Of a stretch of 64,000 nt of DNA, positions 23,580-38,602 are shown piece by piece. The position numbers and the translations under genes are program-made. The notes below the pieces were generated by a model. That model did not search any database and was not told the origin of the DNA. It saw nothing but the letters and a program-made list of their open reading frames with translations. How positions within the stretch are numbered: position 1 is the stretch's first letter; each line of letters opens with the position of its first letter. The DNA is from Nemopilema nomurai. Taxonomy: Eukaryota > Cnidaria > Scyphozoa > Rhizostomeae > Rhizostomatidae. Location of the stretch: positions 746,743-810,742 of the forward strand of contig ML133381.1 of assembly GCA_003864495.1 (NCBI GenBank). The letters are read 5' to 3'.

Positions 23580-23680
23580 CCCACTTCCAAGATGAGGCAA
23601 CTTTATGATTTTGATTGTGACGTCAAATTGATTAACGCCTATAAAACTAGCAACAAGCCTTAAGGTATAAATGATTAGCA
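23580..23680 (+). pseudogene. Relict sixth array copy (promoter fused to exon 1 donor)
   Basis: Boundary sequence, CRE (23618-23625) and TATA box (23640-23646) are present. About 10 bases later the sequence jumps to the exon 1 donor region (GCCTTAAGGTATAAATGATTAGCA, compare GCCTCAAGGTATGAATGATAAGCA), so the transcription start, 5' UTR and ATG are deleted. Homology ends at about 23680. From 23681 to 23941 no gene is seen. Confidence 0.7.
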
Positions 23681-23941
23681 TTTTACGGTGTGAAATCAAT
23701 TTGTTAACGACAGCTAGAGCATATTTCCAATTTTGATAATTTGAACACACATCTAGCTAGGTTTACAAGTGACTTCATAAGTGAAAAATTTCTATTGTGG
23801 GGCAACGGAAATTTCAAATAAATTTAAATACTTGTTTTTGATGAAGCGAGGCGGAGGATGGGAATTCCTTTGATTTAAACGTGGAAATCAGCAAATTTTC
23901 TATGTGTTAGCTTTTGTACAAGAAATAAAAATAGGGTCCAT

Positions 23942-26900
23942 TTATAATGCAGACAGGTCCCTCAATTCTACTTTCTCTTTGTCGTCCTTCTTGGGCCTCC
24001 GATGAGACAACAGTTCGTCGAGGTGAGATTTGTCGTATGGTTTTGAAGTCAAAAACTGATATATGGGATCAGTAATTATTCGACTGTCCTCGCAGAGCCG
24101 GTTTTCAAGAAATTCAATAGCCTCCAGTGACATAACAAGTTTGTCTGTATTGAGAATCTCCAGAACATTGATGTCTTAAAGGAAAAAAACCTCCGGTAAA
24201 TAAATGATGTGTGAAATGATCATTGAGTTCTTGAAAGGAGTTAAGACAGTAAGACGTGAGCATGCATTGACAAAATAAATTTAGAAACCCTGAAGATAAA
24301 CCACGAGGTAAGACTATTTCGTGGAAAGCAACGTTAACAAATATAAGTGTTTGCTCAAGTACGAGGCTTACGGGGTATGAAAATGGTAAAAAATGAAGGC
24401 AGAAGCGAAGTATACATACCTAAACAGTTGTTGGCGATAACTGTTCTCAATGAAGCAGTGGCGCTTCTGAGTGAATCGTTCTCAAAGCTGTAAGAGATGG
24501 AACAATAGTGAGACAACGAGCTTGAAGCCAAGACTTGATTTCGTCCTGTTGCTTAAGATTTCACAATTGAAATCATCGTTGAAGAGCTTGGTCTAGAAAA
24601 TTTTGCTGGTCATGTGACTTTCATGTTCAGAAATTGAAACACGCATGACAAGCAACTTGCAAGATCAACGAAAGGCGCGCGATTCAAACTATAACTCGGA
24701 GTAATGAAACGGATATGCTATAATCAAACAAATAAAAACTTCGTTAGCTAAACATATCATATTGAAACTGTATTGCTGACGGTGCTAAATGGTCTTTCAA
24801 CCTTCGAATTTGAGCAACAAAATTTCAGGACAAGGCTTGCCATTTGCACTGACTCAGAAACTTAACGTTGCAATGTGTTAGAGCGGACTTTTTTTTAAAG
24901 GAATTTCTAAAAGCCATTTTAATAATGAAACACAAAAAAACATCAGGCAATGAAACAGCATCCAGAAATTGCTCTCTAGAAGGGAGAAAATTGTGACCGC
25001 ACGCGAGAATCATCTTTATCGTGCGACCTCAGCTGAATGCCTTGCTAGAATGTTTTTGAAATTCTAAAACAGACGTAATTGAAAGATTTGCAGATAAAGT
25101 GAAGGGAACCGAGAAACAAAAAAAAGTGTTTGGCAATACAATATATGCAAAGTGATATCAGAGCAACTTCTAAAGACGCTAATAAACATCTGAAGACTCA
25201 CCCATCAACAAGGGTCGCACGTAGCCAGCCTCGTTTCTCAAGTATTGGAATCAAATCCTAAATTAAAATTAAAATGAATATATAAATGTTTATAGTGTAA
25301 TGGAGAAGAGGATGGGATAAAATTGGAGTATTAACAGCGCATGTACCAATGGGCTGGCTAAATTTGAAGTTGTTGCATTGAAGCAGGTTCTCATATTCAA
25401 CATGAAGTGAAATTTAGTCAGTGAAGGTCATACGCAGAAAAATTACAAGAATCACTGTAAAACACAGAAAAACAGGCGAGATAACGAACATTTATTGCAT
25501 ACCTCTTCATATGGGCTCAAGTCATCAAAGTTTTCAACAATATGAAGATCACCCTACAAAAGAGAAATGCATGGAAGACCATGATAAAGAGACATTTATA
25601 GACATTAGAAATGTGGGTTGTAAAATGGGAAGTAAATGCATTTAACACAACCATAAGCCTTTCTGGGGAAAGAAGGATAAGGCTCCAGACAGTAAACACA
25701 AAGTAAAAATCACAAAGCAGCAAACATTTACTGTTCAGCGTGAAAATAGATCAAGCAAAGAAGCAATCTTCACACAACAACTTTAATTAATTTAACTGAT
25801 TCAATAAACAATTAAGAATGTCTTTGCTGAAATGATTGCAAAATACCTGAGCATATCTGCAAGATAAAATAGCTCTGAGGCCCATTCTTTGCACCTTTGC
25901 TGGAAGGTTATATTTGAAACTTTTTGGGATAGGTCCAAGGGTAACACCACCTTGACAAAAAAATTAACAATTGTCAACATCTTAATAGGCAAAAATGTAG
26001 AGCATCTAATCACAATAGCAGGGAACCAGTTTCAACAAAATTAGTTTATCTTCAAGGGCCTTTAGGACCTCACACATTTGGCTCACTCCAGTCCTCTGTC
26101 AAACATCAAGCCATCATGTCAGGTTTAACAAGCATATAAATAGACAGGGCATTTTACCTTTTCTCCAATGAGGGGCTCGAATACTTCCTTGCCTTGCCCG
26201 ACCAGTACCTTTTTGTCTCCAAGGCTTTCTGCCACCACCTCTTACCTGAGATCTATTCTTCACACATGCAGTTCCCTTGAAGTCAAACAATTTTTTTTAA
26301 CAGTTGTTGTAAAAAAGTAAATAATACCTTTTTAAAGAACCAAATAAAAGATGAGAAGGCTGAAAGATAACTTAATCATGTGGAAACTATTTCAGAACTA
26401 TTTATTATCAATGAGATTTCAGCCAATCAACTGAAAATTTTTCACAAAAACCAAGTAAGTTGACAGCTAGTGCTAAGTAAAATAATTATGAGCCTTCAAG
26501 GTTTCTGTGTTTACTGATAATTTAAATGAGAGATATATTTATGTTTATTGTCTATTCAAACTTAATATCCAATTCAAATCATTGTGTTCTTCGTATTAGA
26601 ACACAAAACAATCATCTTTTATGAAAGGAAATTGGTTGGAAGATTGTAGACAATCACATTTAGACTATTCATTTTCTAGAAACAAACAGCTGCATGAGCT
26701 TGGATGTAGATATTCTGGGAACAAGAAAATCAGTTTGTCCTCTTTGCATGTCTAGCACAAGGAACACAATTGTTTAATATTGCCCCACTCTTAAAAGCGT
26801 TTGACAATGACAAGCTGATGATTCAACTTAAGAAAAATTTAAGGTTTATGCATATTTACCCTTCGCATACAAGCTCTTTGCCAAACCATAACTCTGTGTA

Positions 26901-28083
26901 TAATATCTATTCTATGGTAAATATAAAAAAGAACACATCAAAATCTGCCTTGCATCCCCATTGTAATTAGCATGGAACAACTCCATGATATAAAAAACCC
27001 AGCTCTCCTAAGAGGGTTTCAAAAACTCCCACACATGGTACCAAACCCATAGAAATTACATTGTCTGCAAAAACTTTTAAGAATTATAAAAAAATTTAGG
27101 AGCAGAGCCCAGTAAAAAAACTTTCTCAAACTTATCTCTAACTATTAAGCTTCAACTAGTCTGATGCCCATAACCTAATAATATGCATTTAACATCTTTG
27201 TTGATTGGTTGGCCAAGACATCACTAAGTTATGATCCACATATTCTAGGTCCAATCCACATTTTAAGTAAATAATCAAATTACTACAAAACATGAGCTTT
27301 GTATACTTAATGCAAGGAAAACAAAAATGACAGCAGAAGACTACTTAATAATTAGATAGCATAGAGAGAAAATCTTTAAAAAAGTACCTAATATGTTGCA
27401 ATGTGAAGTAACATACCTTGGATTAGTGGCAAACACAAAATTATTCAGAAGGACCATGCCAACTGGAGCACCATCTTTGAAATTAGTGACAATTGCTGAT
27501 TTTCCTTTTTCGTTTTCCAAATATCTTTCCTCCATGAACTTTACAACAGCTGGACTAAACATTCCTGTAAAATGATTGAAAATTATGAATTGAAAAGAAA
27601 CCTTCTAGATTGTATATACTAAAAATGAATGGTCTTATCATTAAATGTATTAACAAAGAAATATAACTTTCTTATGACTGGTTGGATTATTCTAATGATG
27701 GTGAAGATACATTAGAGCCAAAGGGATGGGGCTATGCCAAAGGGCCTTAGAAGCACGAAGGAGGCAGAACATGAGATAGACACTTCTTTGACATATCCTC
27801 TGATCATCCAACACAAGACTAACTTGAACATGATCAACACACACATAACATTAACAGAAGGTAATTAAGTGAGGAATACGAACATCTTAATGGATATTGA
27901 CAGACAAACACATTGCAATTAGAAAGGGGTTAACTAACACAGCATGACTCAACAGCGCATCTGAGACAACACCAAATATATTAACATACCTCCTGGATTG
28001 TACTTTTCAATATTGAATGTTGGCTTCTGTATATTATGCCTCACCATAGGCACTGGCCTTGATTTGTAATTGCGCTGAAAGGC
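23942..28083 (-). CDS. MRPL4: Mitochondrial large-subunit ribosomal protein L4 (uL4m); first exon not placed
   Basis: Protein of the mitochondrial large ribosomal subunit (uL4 family). Nine exons join in phase on the minus strand: 27990-28083, 27417-27564, 26860-26911, 26158-26275, 25847-25950, 25503-25553, 25202-25257, 24420-24487, 23942-24174 (924 bases, 307 aa plus stop). Diagnostic segments in order: FVFATNPR then [13 protein letters not shown] (vertebrate VFATAPRLDILHQVAMWQ); [20 protein letters not shown], the uL4 signature; [10 protein letters not shown] (vertebrate DDLHIMDSLE); and [20 protein letters not shown] (vertebrate [20 protein letters not shown]). The C-terminus is Lys/Arg/Glu-rich and ends DLSAL. 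The first visible exon enters in phase 0 (AFQRNYKS), so an upstream exon with the ATG and mitochondrial presequence should lie in 28.1-29.0 kb, but I could not identify it. Total length close to the 311 aa human protein. Confidence 0.9.
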
Positions 28084-29116
28084 CTTTGATAAGAAAAAAC
28101 AAAATAAGCCCCTGGAAATGCCCTCAACTACAAATCAAAGCACTGCATTTAATCTTTAATCCAACATGCTGAACACATTTGTCCATGAAGTACACTTTTT
28201 TCATCAAGCATACAGGTAAATTTGCTTAAAGTCAGTATGGTTAAGATTTTCCCAATTTGAGCCTGAAATTATGCTTAAAACATGCTTGATTTCAAAGCTC
28301 ATTCAATCATGGATTACCTAAAATGCTCGCATATTTACTATATTTATTTACATTAAGCAACTATATTTTCAGATCTAAAGTAAATAAATGAAAGTGCAAT
28401 TTCATGTTGTAGCATAAAGCCCGGACCACAAACCTCTATTGTCATCCCTGTGACTAGAGAAGCAATTCAAATTGGGTTTGCACCTGAAAGTCTTACTAAC
28501 TGCTCACATTTTCGGCGTACCTGAAAAATGCTACGGTGGACCTATGGCGTGCAGATGACATTGGAATGCACCTGGTGCGTACTATGTAGTATGGCGTCTT
28601 ACGCACATTTCGCCAGTGAAGCAGAAGACTCCAAATTATGTTGCCAAAGTCCTCGCAGCATAACAAAGATTCATGTTTATGGTGGCCTTGCCTTTAACAA
28701 TTTGTCAGCTAATCTAAATGTATCAATATTATACAAACCTTCAATGTTATTGGCCCGAAGAAAGGATATTTTGTTCGAGCATTCTTCAAAAAACTTGCGC
28801 ATGTTTTTGGAACAGTAAAAGCACCTTGCAATGCCATGTTTATATACACAATAATTGTTCAGAATAACAGTTAAGTGATATTAATTAGTGAGAGTTATTT
28901 TAGAAAAAAATTGGTCACAGATCCTTGTGAGGTACCGTTTCCCTTGCATGTGAGGGATGAGTGAAAAGGAGGCAACATACTCCTCCATTGAGCCAATGGG
29001 TCACATTATGCAACCCCACAAATAAAATTCGAAATTGTGAACCTGGTCACTCGGTCATAACGACAATAATCAAGAAAAGTTGGACTATCACTGCCTTGCT
29101 TGCATAATAAGCGAAG
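28084..29116. other. Divergent intergenic region MRPL4 / GLRX5
   Basis: This holds the missing MRPL4 5' exon and the shared head-to-head promoter region of two nuclear-encoded mitochondrial genes. No TATA box is obvious next to GLRX5. No other coding region is supported. Confidence 0.45.
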
Positions 29117-29623
29117 ATGCTTCGACCATTTTGTGCCAGGAGACTAGTTCCGCTTGTTCGAGTTGCAAGAGCTGCAAGGCCAGCGTTGGTAGTGGCAGCA
29201 GCAAGGCACAAGAAGACATTCGCCAAACCGGTCCACAATGCGATGCCGGTAGCATTAAGGTTATATAGCACTGACGTAAAATGGACGAACGAAGCTCTTG
29301 AAAACGTCATTAAGAATGATAAAATAGTTGTCTTTATGAAGGGAACCCCAGACGCGCCAATGTGCGGATTTAGCAAAGCTGTGGTTACCATATTCCAGAT
29401 GCACGGTATCGTCGATGTGACCACCTTAAATGTCCTCGAAGACGAAGAACTCAGAGTGAAAATCAAGGATTTCTCGAACTGGCCAACTATCCCACAAGTT
29501 TATATAAATGGAGAATTTGTTGGAGGTTGTGATATAATGATTCAATTGCATCAAAGTGGTGAACTTATAGCGGAATTAGAAAAAGTTGGATTTAAGTCGA
29601 TTTTAAGTGAAACGGCCGAATAA
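29117..29623 (+). CDS. GLRX5: Monothiol glutaredoxin 5, mitochondrial
   Basis: Single-exon 168 aa ORF. GLRX5 carries [2Fe-2S] clusters bound with glutathione and passes them on in mitochondrial Fe-S assembly. Residues 1-50 are Arg/Ala/Val-rich with no acidic residues ([20 protein letters not shown]), a typical mitochondrial presequence. The monothiol CGFS motif is at residues 83-86 ([10 protein letters not shown]), preceded by the KGTPDAP lysine region. The glutathione-binding [18 protein letters not shown] block follows. Length agrees with vertebrate GLRX5 (about 157 aa) plus a slightly longer presequence. No intron interrupts the frame, unlike the neighbouring MRPL4 and POLR2G. The start is the first ATG before the presequence. 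Confidence 0.95.
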   Translation: MLRPFCARRLVPLVRVARAARPALVVAAARHKKTFAKPVHNAMPVALRLYSTDVKWTNEALENVIKNDKIVVFMKGTPDAPMCGFSKAVVTIFQMHGIVDVTTLNVLEDEELRVKIKDFSNWPTIPQVYINGEFVGGCDIMIQLHQSGELIAELEKVGFKSILSETAE

Positions 29624-31100
29624 TTTCGATTTTGAGACACAGTTTAATGCAGTATTATTTCTGGTTGTACTCTTTTCTGAAGTGAGAGTAGAAAGTTTTT
29701 ATTATTTGGTTATTCAATCTTTGTCTGCATCAAATAAAAAGTAGGATATTTTGGTGGTGTTGTGATTAGATGCAGGTTGTCTGCAGTGTGGGATCAACCT
29801 CCCAGTAAAATGTTTAGTTACCTGGGAAATGCCAGAGAGTGGTGTAATTGCCCTCCACATATGTGCATACAAAGTACCAAACTTTGGTACTTGCAAAATG
29901 CGCCAGATAATACTTAACCACATTTGACTATTGTTACACCACAAAATCTTAGTGCCATACTTATGAGACAAATACCACAGACTAAATAAAATAAGTACCT
30001 AACACTTCAATTTTCCCAAATTGCTGCCCATCAAAATTATTATAATCACAAAAAATAGAATCATTAGGTTGAGGTAGAAGAGCACCTTAGAGGCATTGAG
30101 GCCTAAGCTCGAAATAAAGGTTCATTGAAATCTACAAACTAAAGTCAAACCTGAAGATCAAAGTCAAATCAGATTGAATATGAGCAATTGAGACTTATTC
30201 CTAAAGATGTTTAAATAAATAAAGGTCAACCTAAGGTTGAATTGAATCTAAACATGATTGATGGAAGAAAGAGCAATGACTACATTTTTAAAAATATAAA
30301 AATTGAAAGGCAAAACTTTTTCAGTAGGGAAACTAATCAAGGAGGGATGCATACTATCTTCAAATTTTTAAGAGTTCTCCTTTATGCATTTAGGCTGAAT
30401 CTTGTCTATTGCCTATATTCTCTGTCACTGCAGTTCAAAGTTGCTTCAATGTACAAAACTAAAATCAAAATTTAAGGAGGTAACAAATTAAAATCTTCCA
30501 TGAAAGAATAAACCATTTGTTCTGGTTGAGCACTACCTGGGATGTATATTTGCAACATTCTAACTTTTAAACAGGACTACTACATCTGTCACTTTCAATG
30601 GGTGGGTACTGTAAAAACATGATTATTACCTGCCCCTGCACATAAGTCGTACCCCAAATTTGAGGCCTCCAAATTCAGAAAAAAATGTTTTGTCTGATTG
30701 TTTCCATTTCTTAATTGTTTATGCCAAAAACAAAAAGAACTTTTTGCTAGCTACAGCAATGGCAAGCCTTGTTTTCAGATATGAGAACTGAAGTTGCTCA
30801 CTCTGCACATAGGCTGCACCTATGATTTTTAGTGCCAAAATGAAGAAAAGCGATTGGCTTTAATGCAGGTTTTTATGGTACTTTGCTCAGATTCTGTGAC
30901 AGTAAACAAAGGTACTGTTGACAAACATAAGATCCTTGGAATATTGGAAAAATGTTTTATAACTAATTGTTTGCAAAGGGTTCTCAAGTGGCTTGCAAGT
31001 GACTCAAAGTTCTTAAGTATTAACTATTCTGATCATTGTTAAACTTTACAAGTCTTTACAAGAAAGCAGTCATCTGGCAATGTTTTCAACAATATTTTTA
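29624..31100. other. Convergent intergenic region GLRX5 / TSNAX
   Basis: Contains the GLRX5 AATAAA (29733-29738), then about 1.3 kb of AT-rich sequence with only short ORFs. No other feature seen. Confidence 0.5.
29733..29738 (+). terminator. Polyadenylation signal of GLRX5
   Basis: AATAAA about 110 bases after the GLRX5 stop codon. Confidence 0.65.
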
Positions 31101-31102
31101 TT
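31097..31102 (-). terminator. Polyadenylation signal overlapping the TSNAX stop codon
   Basis: On the minus strand the last codons read GGC TAA followed by TAAAAAT, so AATAAA begins inside the TAA stop. If used, the 3' UTR is only about 10-30 bases. Confidence 0.45.
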
Positions 31103-31946
31103 AGCCATCATGAGAGGTTTCTGTTGATTTGTCAAACTGTTGGTTGACTCCTGTTTCATCTATAAGATCAACAAGAATATTAGTAGGCACTTCTGATCCT
31201 CTGACATGGACGGTGTAGCATGCTGCTTCAACTTTCTCTAGACTTTGTTTTAGTACTTTCACTTTGTCTTTAATATCTTTGAGTCCTCTTCCAGAAATTA
31301 GAAGAAACTGATTATGTACCTCCCTAAGAAACCTACAAATCCCTTGCGTCTTTTCAACATTTCCGACTCCAATGCAATTGATACACATTCTCATTAACTC
31401 ACCAGTTAAGTCTGCAACTCCTAGTATATAATCTAGTGGGGTTAAAACAAGGTTTTCTTTAGTGCCTTCGTTGGGCTCCACAGTGGCCAGATAACTTGCA
31501 CAAAAGTCTTCGTATGACAACAATGAACTTTCTTTAATAAAATGGTAAAATGCAACTGCTTCAACGTATTCCTGAATACCACCAGAATAGGATGAAGTAA
31601 ATTTATAAGGATCTTCATCAACAAGCTCCGCTGCGATCCGGTCCAAGTACCCCCTAATTTCATCAATCTTTGACTTTGCATCTTGCAGCAGCTTTGGCAC
31701 ACTGTCCTCCTCAGAGCAGCGGTGTAACTGAAAAATCAGCCGTTTACTTGCTATGGTCGTATCTCTATTTAACTTTACAACCTTTTCTCGTTTGTCGTAC
31801 CTGGAATCAAGTTCCTTTTGAAAACATGAAAAACTTCGGAGAAGTATTGAAGTGTTTTCTTCATATTTATTTATTTTTACCCCACCTCTATCCTTCCTTG
31901 CACCTTTGTGCTTTCTGTAGCCTCCATGAACATTAATAGTCGCCAT
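31101..31946 (-). CDS. TSNAX: Translin-associated factor X (TRAX)
   Basis: Single-exon ORF of 281 aa from the ATG at 31946 ([15 protein letters not shown]). The frame is open further upstream but the family begins here. TRAX pairs with translin in the C3PO endoribonuclease, which trims RISC passenger strands and tRNA 5' fragments. Family hallmarks: [20 protein letters not shown] (vertebrate [20 protein letters not shown]); the [12 protein letters not shown] helix carrying the acidic RNase residues; [20 protein letters not shown] (vertebrate [20 protein letters not shown]); and [17 protein letters not shown] near the C-terminus. Length is close to human TRAX (290 aa). It has no intron. The ATG lies 347 bases from the POLR2G ATG on the opposite strand. 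Confidence 0.95.
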   Translation of the reverse strand: [281 protein letters not shown]

Positions 31947-32292
31947 TTCACGCAAGAAGGTATTGCAACTTTCAATGCAAGTAAACAGTGGACTGCCATC
32001 ATGATTGTCAATCCAGAGATATGTCCCCCTGATTATATTGGAATAACATATGTTCCAACTGAAAAACAATTCAAAGACGGGGGCCAACATTAAAAGGAAA
32101 TATGCCATTTAGAAGGAGTCTGGGGACAAGGCGCGTTAAATACTATCACTTCATGAAAGCATGGAAGGGCTGAAAGAAATGAGGCACCTTTAAACGGATA
32201 GAATCTTCCATGTGAAGAGCTTTTTCTGTTTTTATATGCGCTCATGAAGTTCACATAGATCCGCTGAACTCAATGCTTTTTATTTTTGAAAA
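31947..32292. promoter_or_regulatory. Bidirectional promoter region TSNAX / POLR2G
   Basis: Only 346 bases separate the divergent start codons, so both core promoters must lie here or just inside the genes. No TATA box is evident. Assignment by position only. Confidence 0.55.
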
Positions 32293-36627
<4,335 letters not shown>

Positions 36628-38602
36628 CACAAGTTTAAAATCATACTGTTGGATATTCCTCATGTAACACTGTGGCTCACTGTTGAAGGCCAAGTAATCA
36701 TGTAACTCTTTGCAACAATGAGTATATCTGTGCTGTTGAAGACATCAAAGACATTGTGCAGGGCACAAAATGCATGTTCTGGCATAGATTGATTGAATTC
36801 TTTATCTTGACATGCAGTTCTAATTGTAAAACCTAGATACCTCTAGTATCGTTTTTTGCACAGAAAGTGCTATATGTATTTCAATAAATGTATAACTACT
36901 GACATGGACCTTGCCTTGTTCAGTTGTCCAAACTGTTACAACATTTTTTTATTCCTACTACTTGAAGTAACCTGATGTCAGTTTTATAATAAAGTTATAA
37001 AAGTACCAGCATCAATCAAAAATTTAAATTGTCATAGTACAAGATAGCATCTGCAAAACCCAAAGCTGTGCATCATCTCTGGTAGATTTTTGTTATCTTA
37101 ATTTTTTTTAATTTGGTTGCTATTAAAAGTAAGAATAATGCACCATTTGTTAGTATAAAGATTAATAAGTCCAATGAATGTCAGGGTTTCGTTTGATGTT
37201 TATGTTGTAAGAGTCATTGAATTTTATTCTACCATTTATATGTTTCATATGAAACTGCCACCAAATTAGTTGTGTTTATGCCCAAAACCCTGCTTTTGGT
37301 AGATTTAGAGTAAATCATAAATTGAAAAGTCAGAGTGTATATGAACAAGAGAAGAGAATTAAATTATTATACAACACAAATTAAATCCAGAAAACAGATG
37401 GGTAGTCAATATAAAAATTGGGAAAAGAAAATAAATATTGTTTCAATTATTATATATGCAATTGATTTTTTGTGAACAGTTCAATAACACAAACTGTTTG
37501 CATGAGTTTCTTCCAAGTATAAAATCATATCATTTTCAGAATAAAAAAATATATAAACATATCAGCATGTAAAAAAGTTATTGAGTACCTCTCAAGACTT
37601 TATACCATTAAATCCATTTAAAGTTAAGTGGTAATGTCTTTTAAAGCTTGACCTTATAAAAATTATAGCTAAAAATCTCTACATCATTGCTACGACATAG
37701 CAGAACAACGCGACCATATACAGATTACAGGTAGGGCCACTCACTGTACATAATAAGGGAAGAGAGCATGTTTCCTTCTAAAACTACTTAAAACGTAGAG
37801 GTAGTGAAGGAAAACAAAATCTTGTTTCTTTTTAAGCTACCCTTCAAGGTTGTTTGTGTTTTTACTTGGGCAAAGTAAATCTACCAAAATTTAGAATGGT
37901 GTTAGTGGCCCTGCATAAGTTTGCTTTTCAAGAGCTTTTGGAGGCTTGATAGAACCCCGTCCTAGCGATTGTCAGAGGCGTGCGAGCGAAACACGCGAAG
38001 GATGGCGAGTTATTTTAAGTGTCCATTGCGTGGATGTGCGTGACGTCATTTTTGTCTTTCCGAGGCTAACCTCATAATTTGTTTTTTTGGGGGGGGGGTG
38101 GTTTCAAGGGACAATCCTATTTTCTCAAAGGGGGTAAAGCCCGCACAGCGGGGTTTTGGGGGCTATCATGCACTCACAGCCCTAGAAACTACTTTCATAG
38201 ACGTTTGTAAGCCCAAAAAATGTATTTTTATCTATTCACTAGTCACACACATTTAAAACGTTCCAAAGCGTTCTATAAAGCATTGATTGCATCTAAGCCT
38301 AAAAAGTCCAGCCACCCATTTACCAATAACTTAAAGCGGGGCTCTTTTTAAGCAAATCTGCAATGCGAAACAAGCTTCAAAACGGACGTGGGAAAATGAA
38401 AACATTATTCGCAGGAACCGGCAAGTACATCAGATAGAAGCCAGTGATAATCTTGAGAAAACTTATTGTGGTGTGGTCAATGTAGAATGCTTCGTTTAAA
38501 CCCTGGTAGAATTGGGCGTCGTATTTAACAAACCCGTGACTGAAACACCGAATAAGCCCAAGAAACTAGGCCAATGAGCTACGATATACCTGATTGATTG
38601 TA
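36628..38602. other. Convergent intergenic region POLR2G / TMTC1-like
   Basis: Mostly AT-rich with no coding region. It holds an AATAAA (36893-36898) that probably ends POLR2G. A locally GC-rich island at about 37930-38170 contains a perfect CRE (TGACGTCA, 38041-38048) and a poly-G run at 38089-38098. Confidence 0.45.
36893..36898 (+). terminator. Possible polyadenylation signal of POLR2G
   Basis: AATAAA 266 bases after the POLR2G stop codon. Confidence 0.45.

Larger units (their letters stand above)
7499..23680 (+). repeat. Five-copy head-to-tail tandem array (about 3.3 kb unit) plus relict sixth copy
   Basis: Units defined at the shared CCTCACTTCCAAGATGAGG boundary: unit 1 7499-10824 (3326 bp), unit 2 10825-14168 (3344 bp), unit 3 14169-17511 (3343 bp), unit 4 17512-20829 (3318 bp), unit 5 20830-23579 (2750 bp), relict unit 6 23580-23680. 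All are in the same orientation. Units 1-4 are nearly identical over kilobases, differing by scattered substitutions and 1-3 base indels. Unit 5 is more diverged and lacks about 590 bp of 3' flank. Each unit contains promoter, gene, 3' UTR and about 1.2 kb of downstream sequence. The pattern points to recent unequal-crossover duplication and/or gene conversion. Confidence 0.95.

Noticed and set aside
28793..28803. NRF-1-like half site (TTGCGCATG) between MRPL4 and GLRX5
   Set aside because: Only half of the palindrome is present and it is over 300 bases from GLRX5; too weak to call.
28528..28818. 96 aa plus-strand ORF in the MRPL4/GLRX5 gap
   Set aside because: No start context, splice or family support. 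Minus-strand donors here were also tried as the missing MRPL4 first exon, but none gave an ATG in the phase 0 needed.
29047..29466. 139 aa minus-strand ORF opposite GLRX5
   Set aside because: A shadow of the GLRX5 coding strand, low-complexity Ser/Thr/Ala composition, no family.
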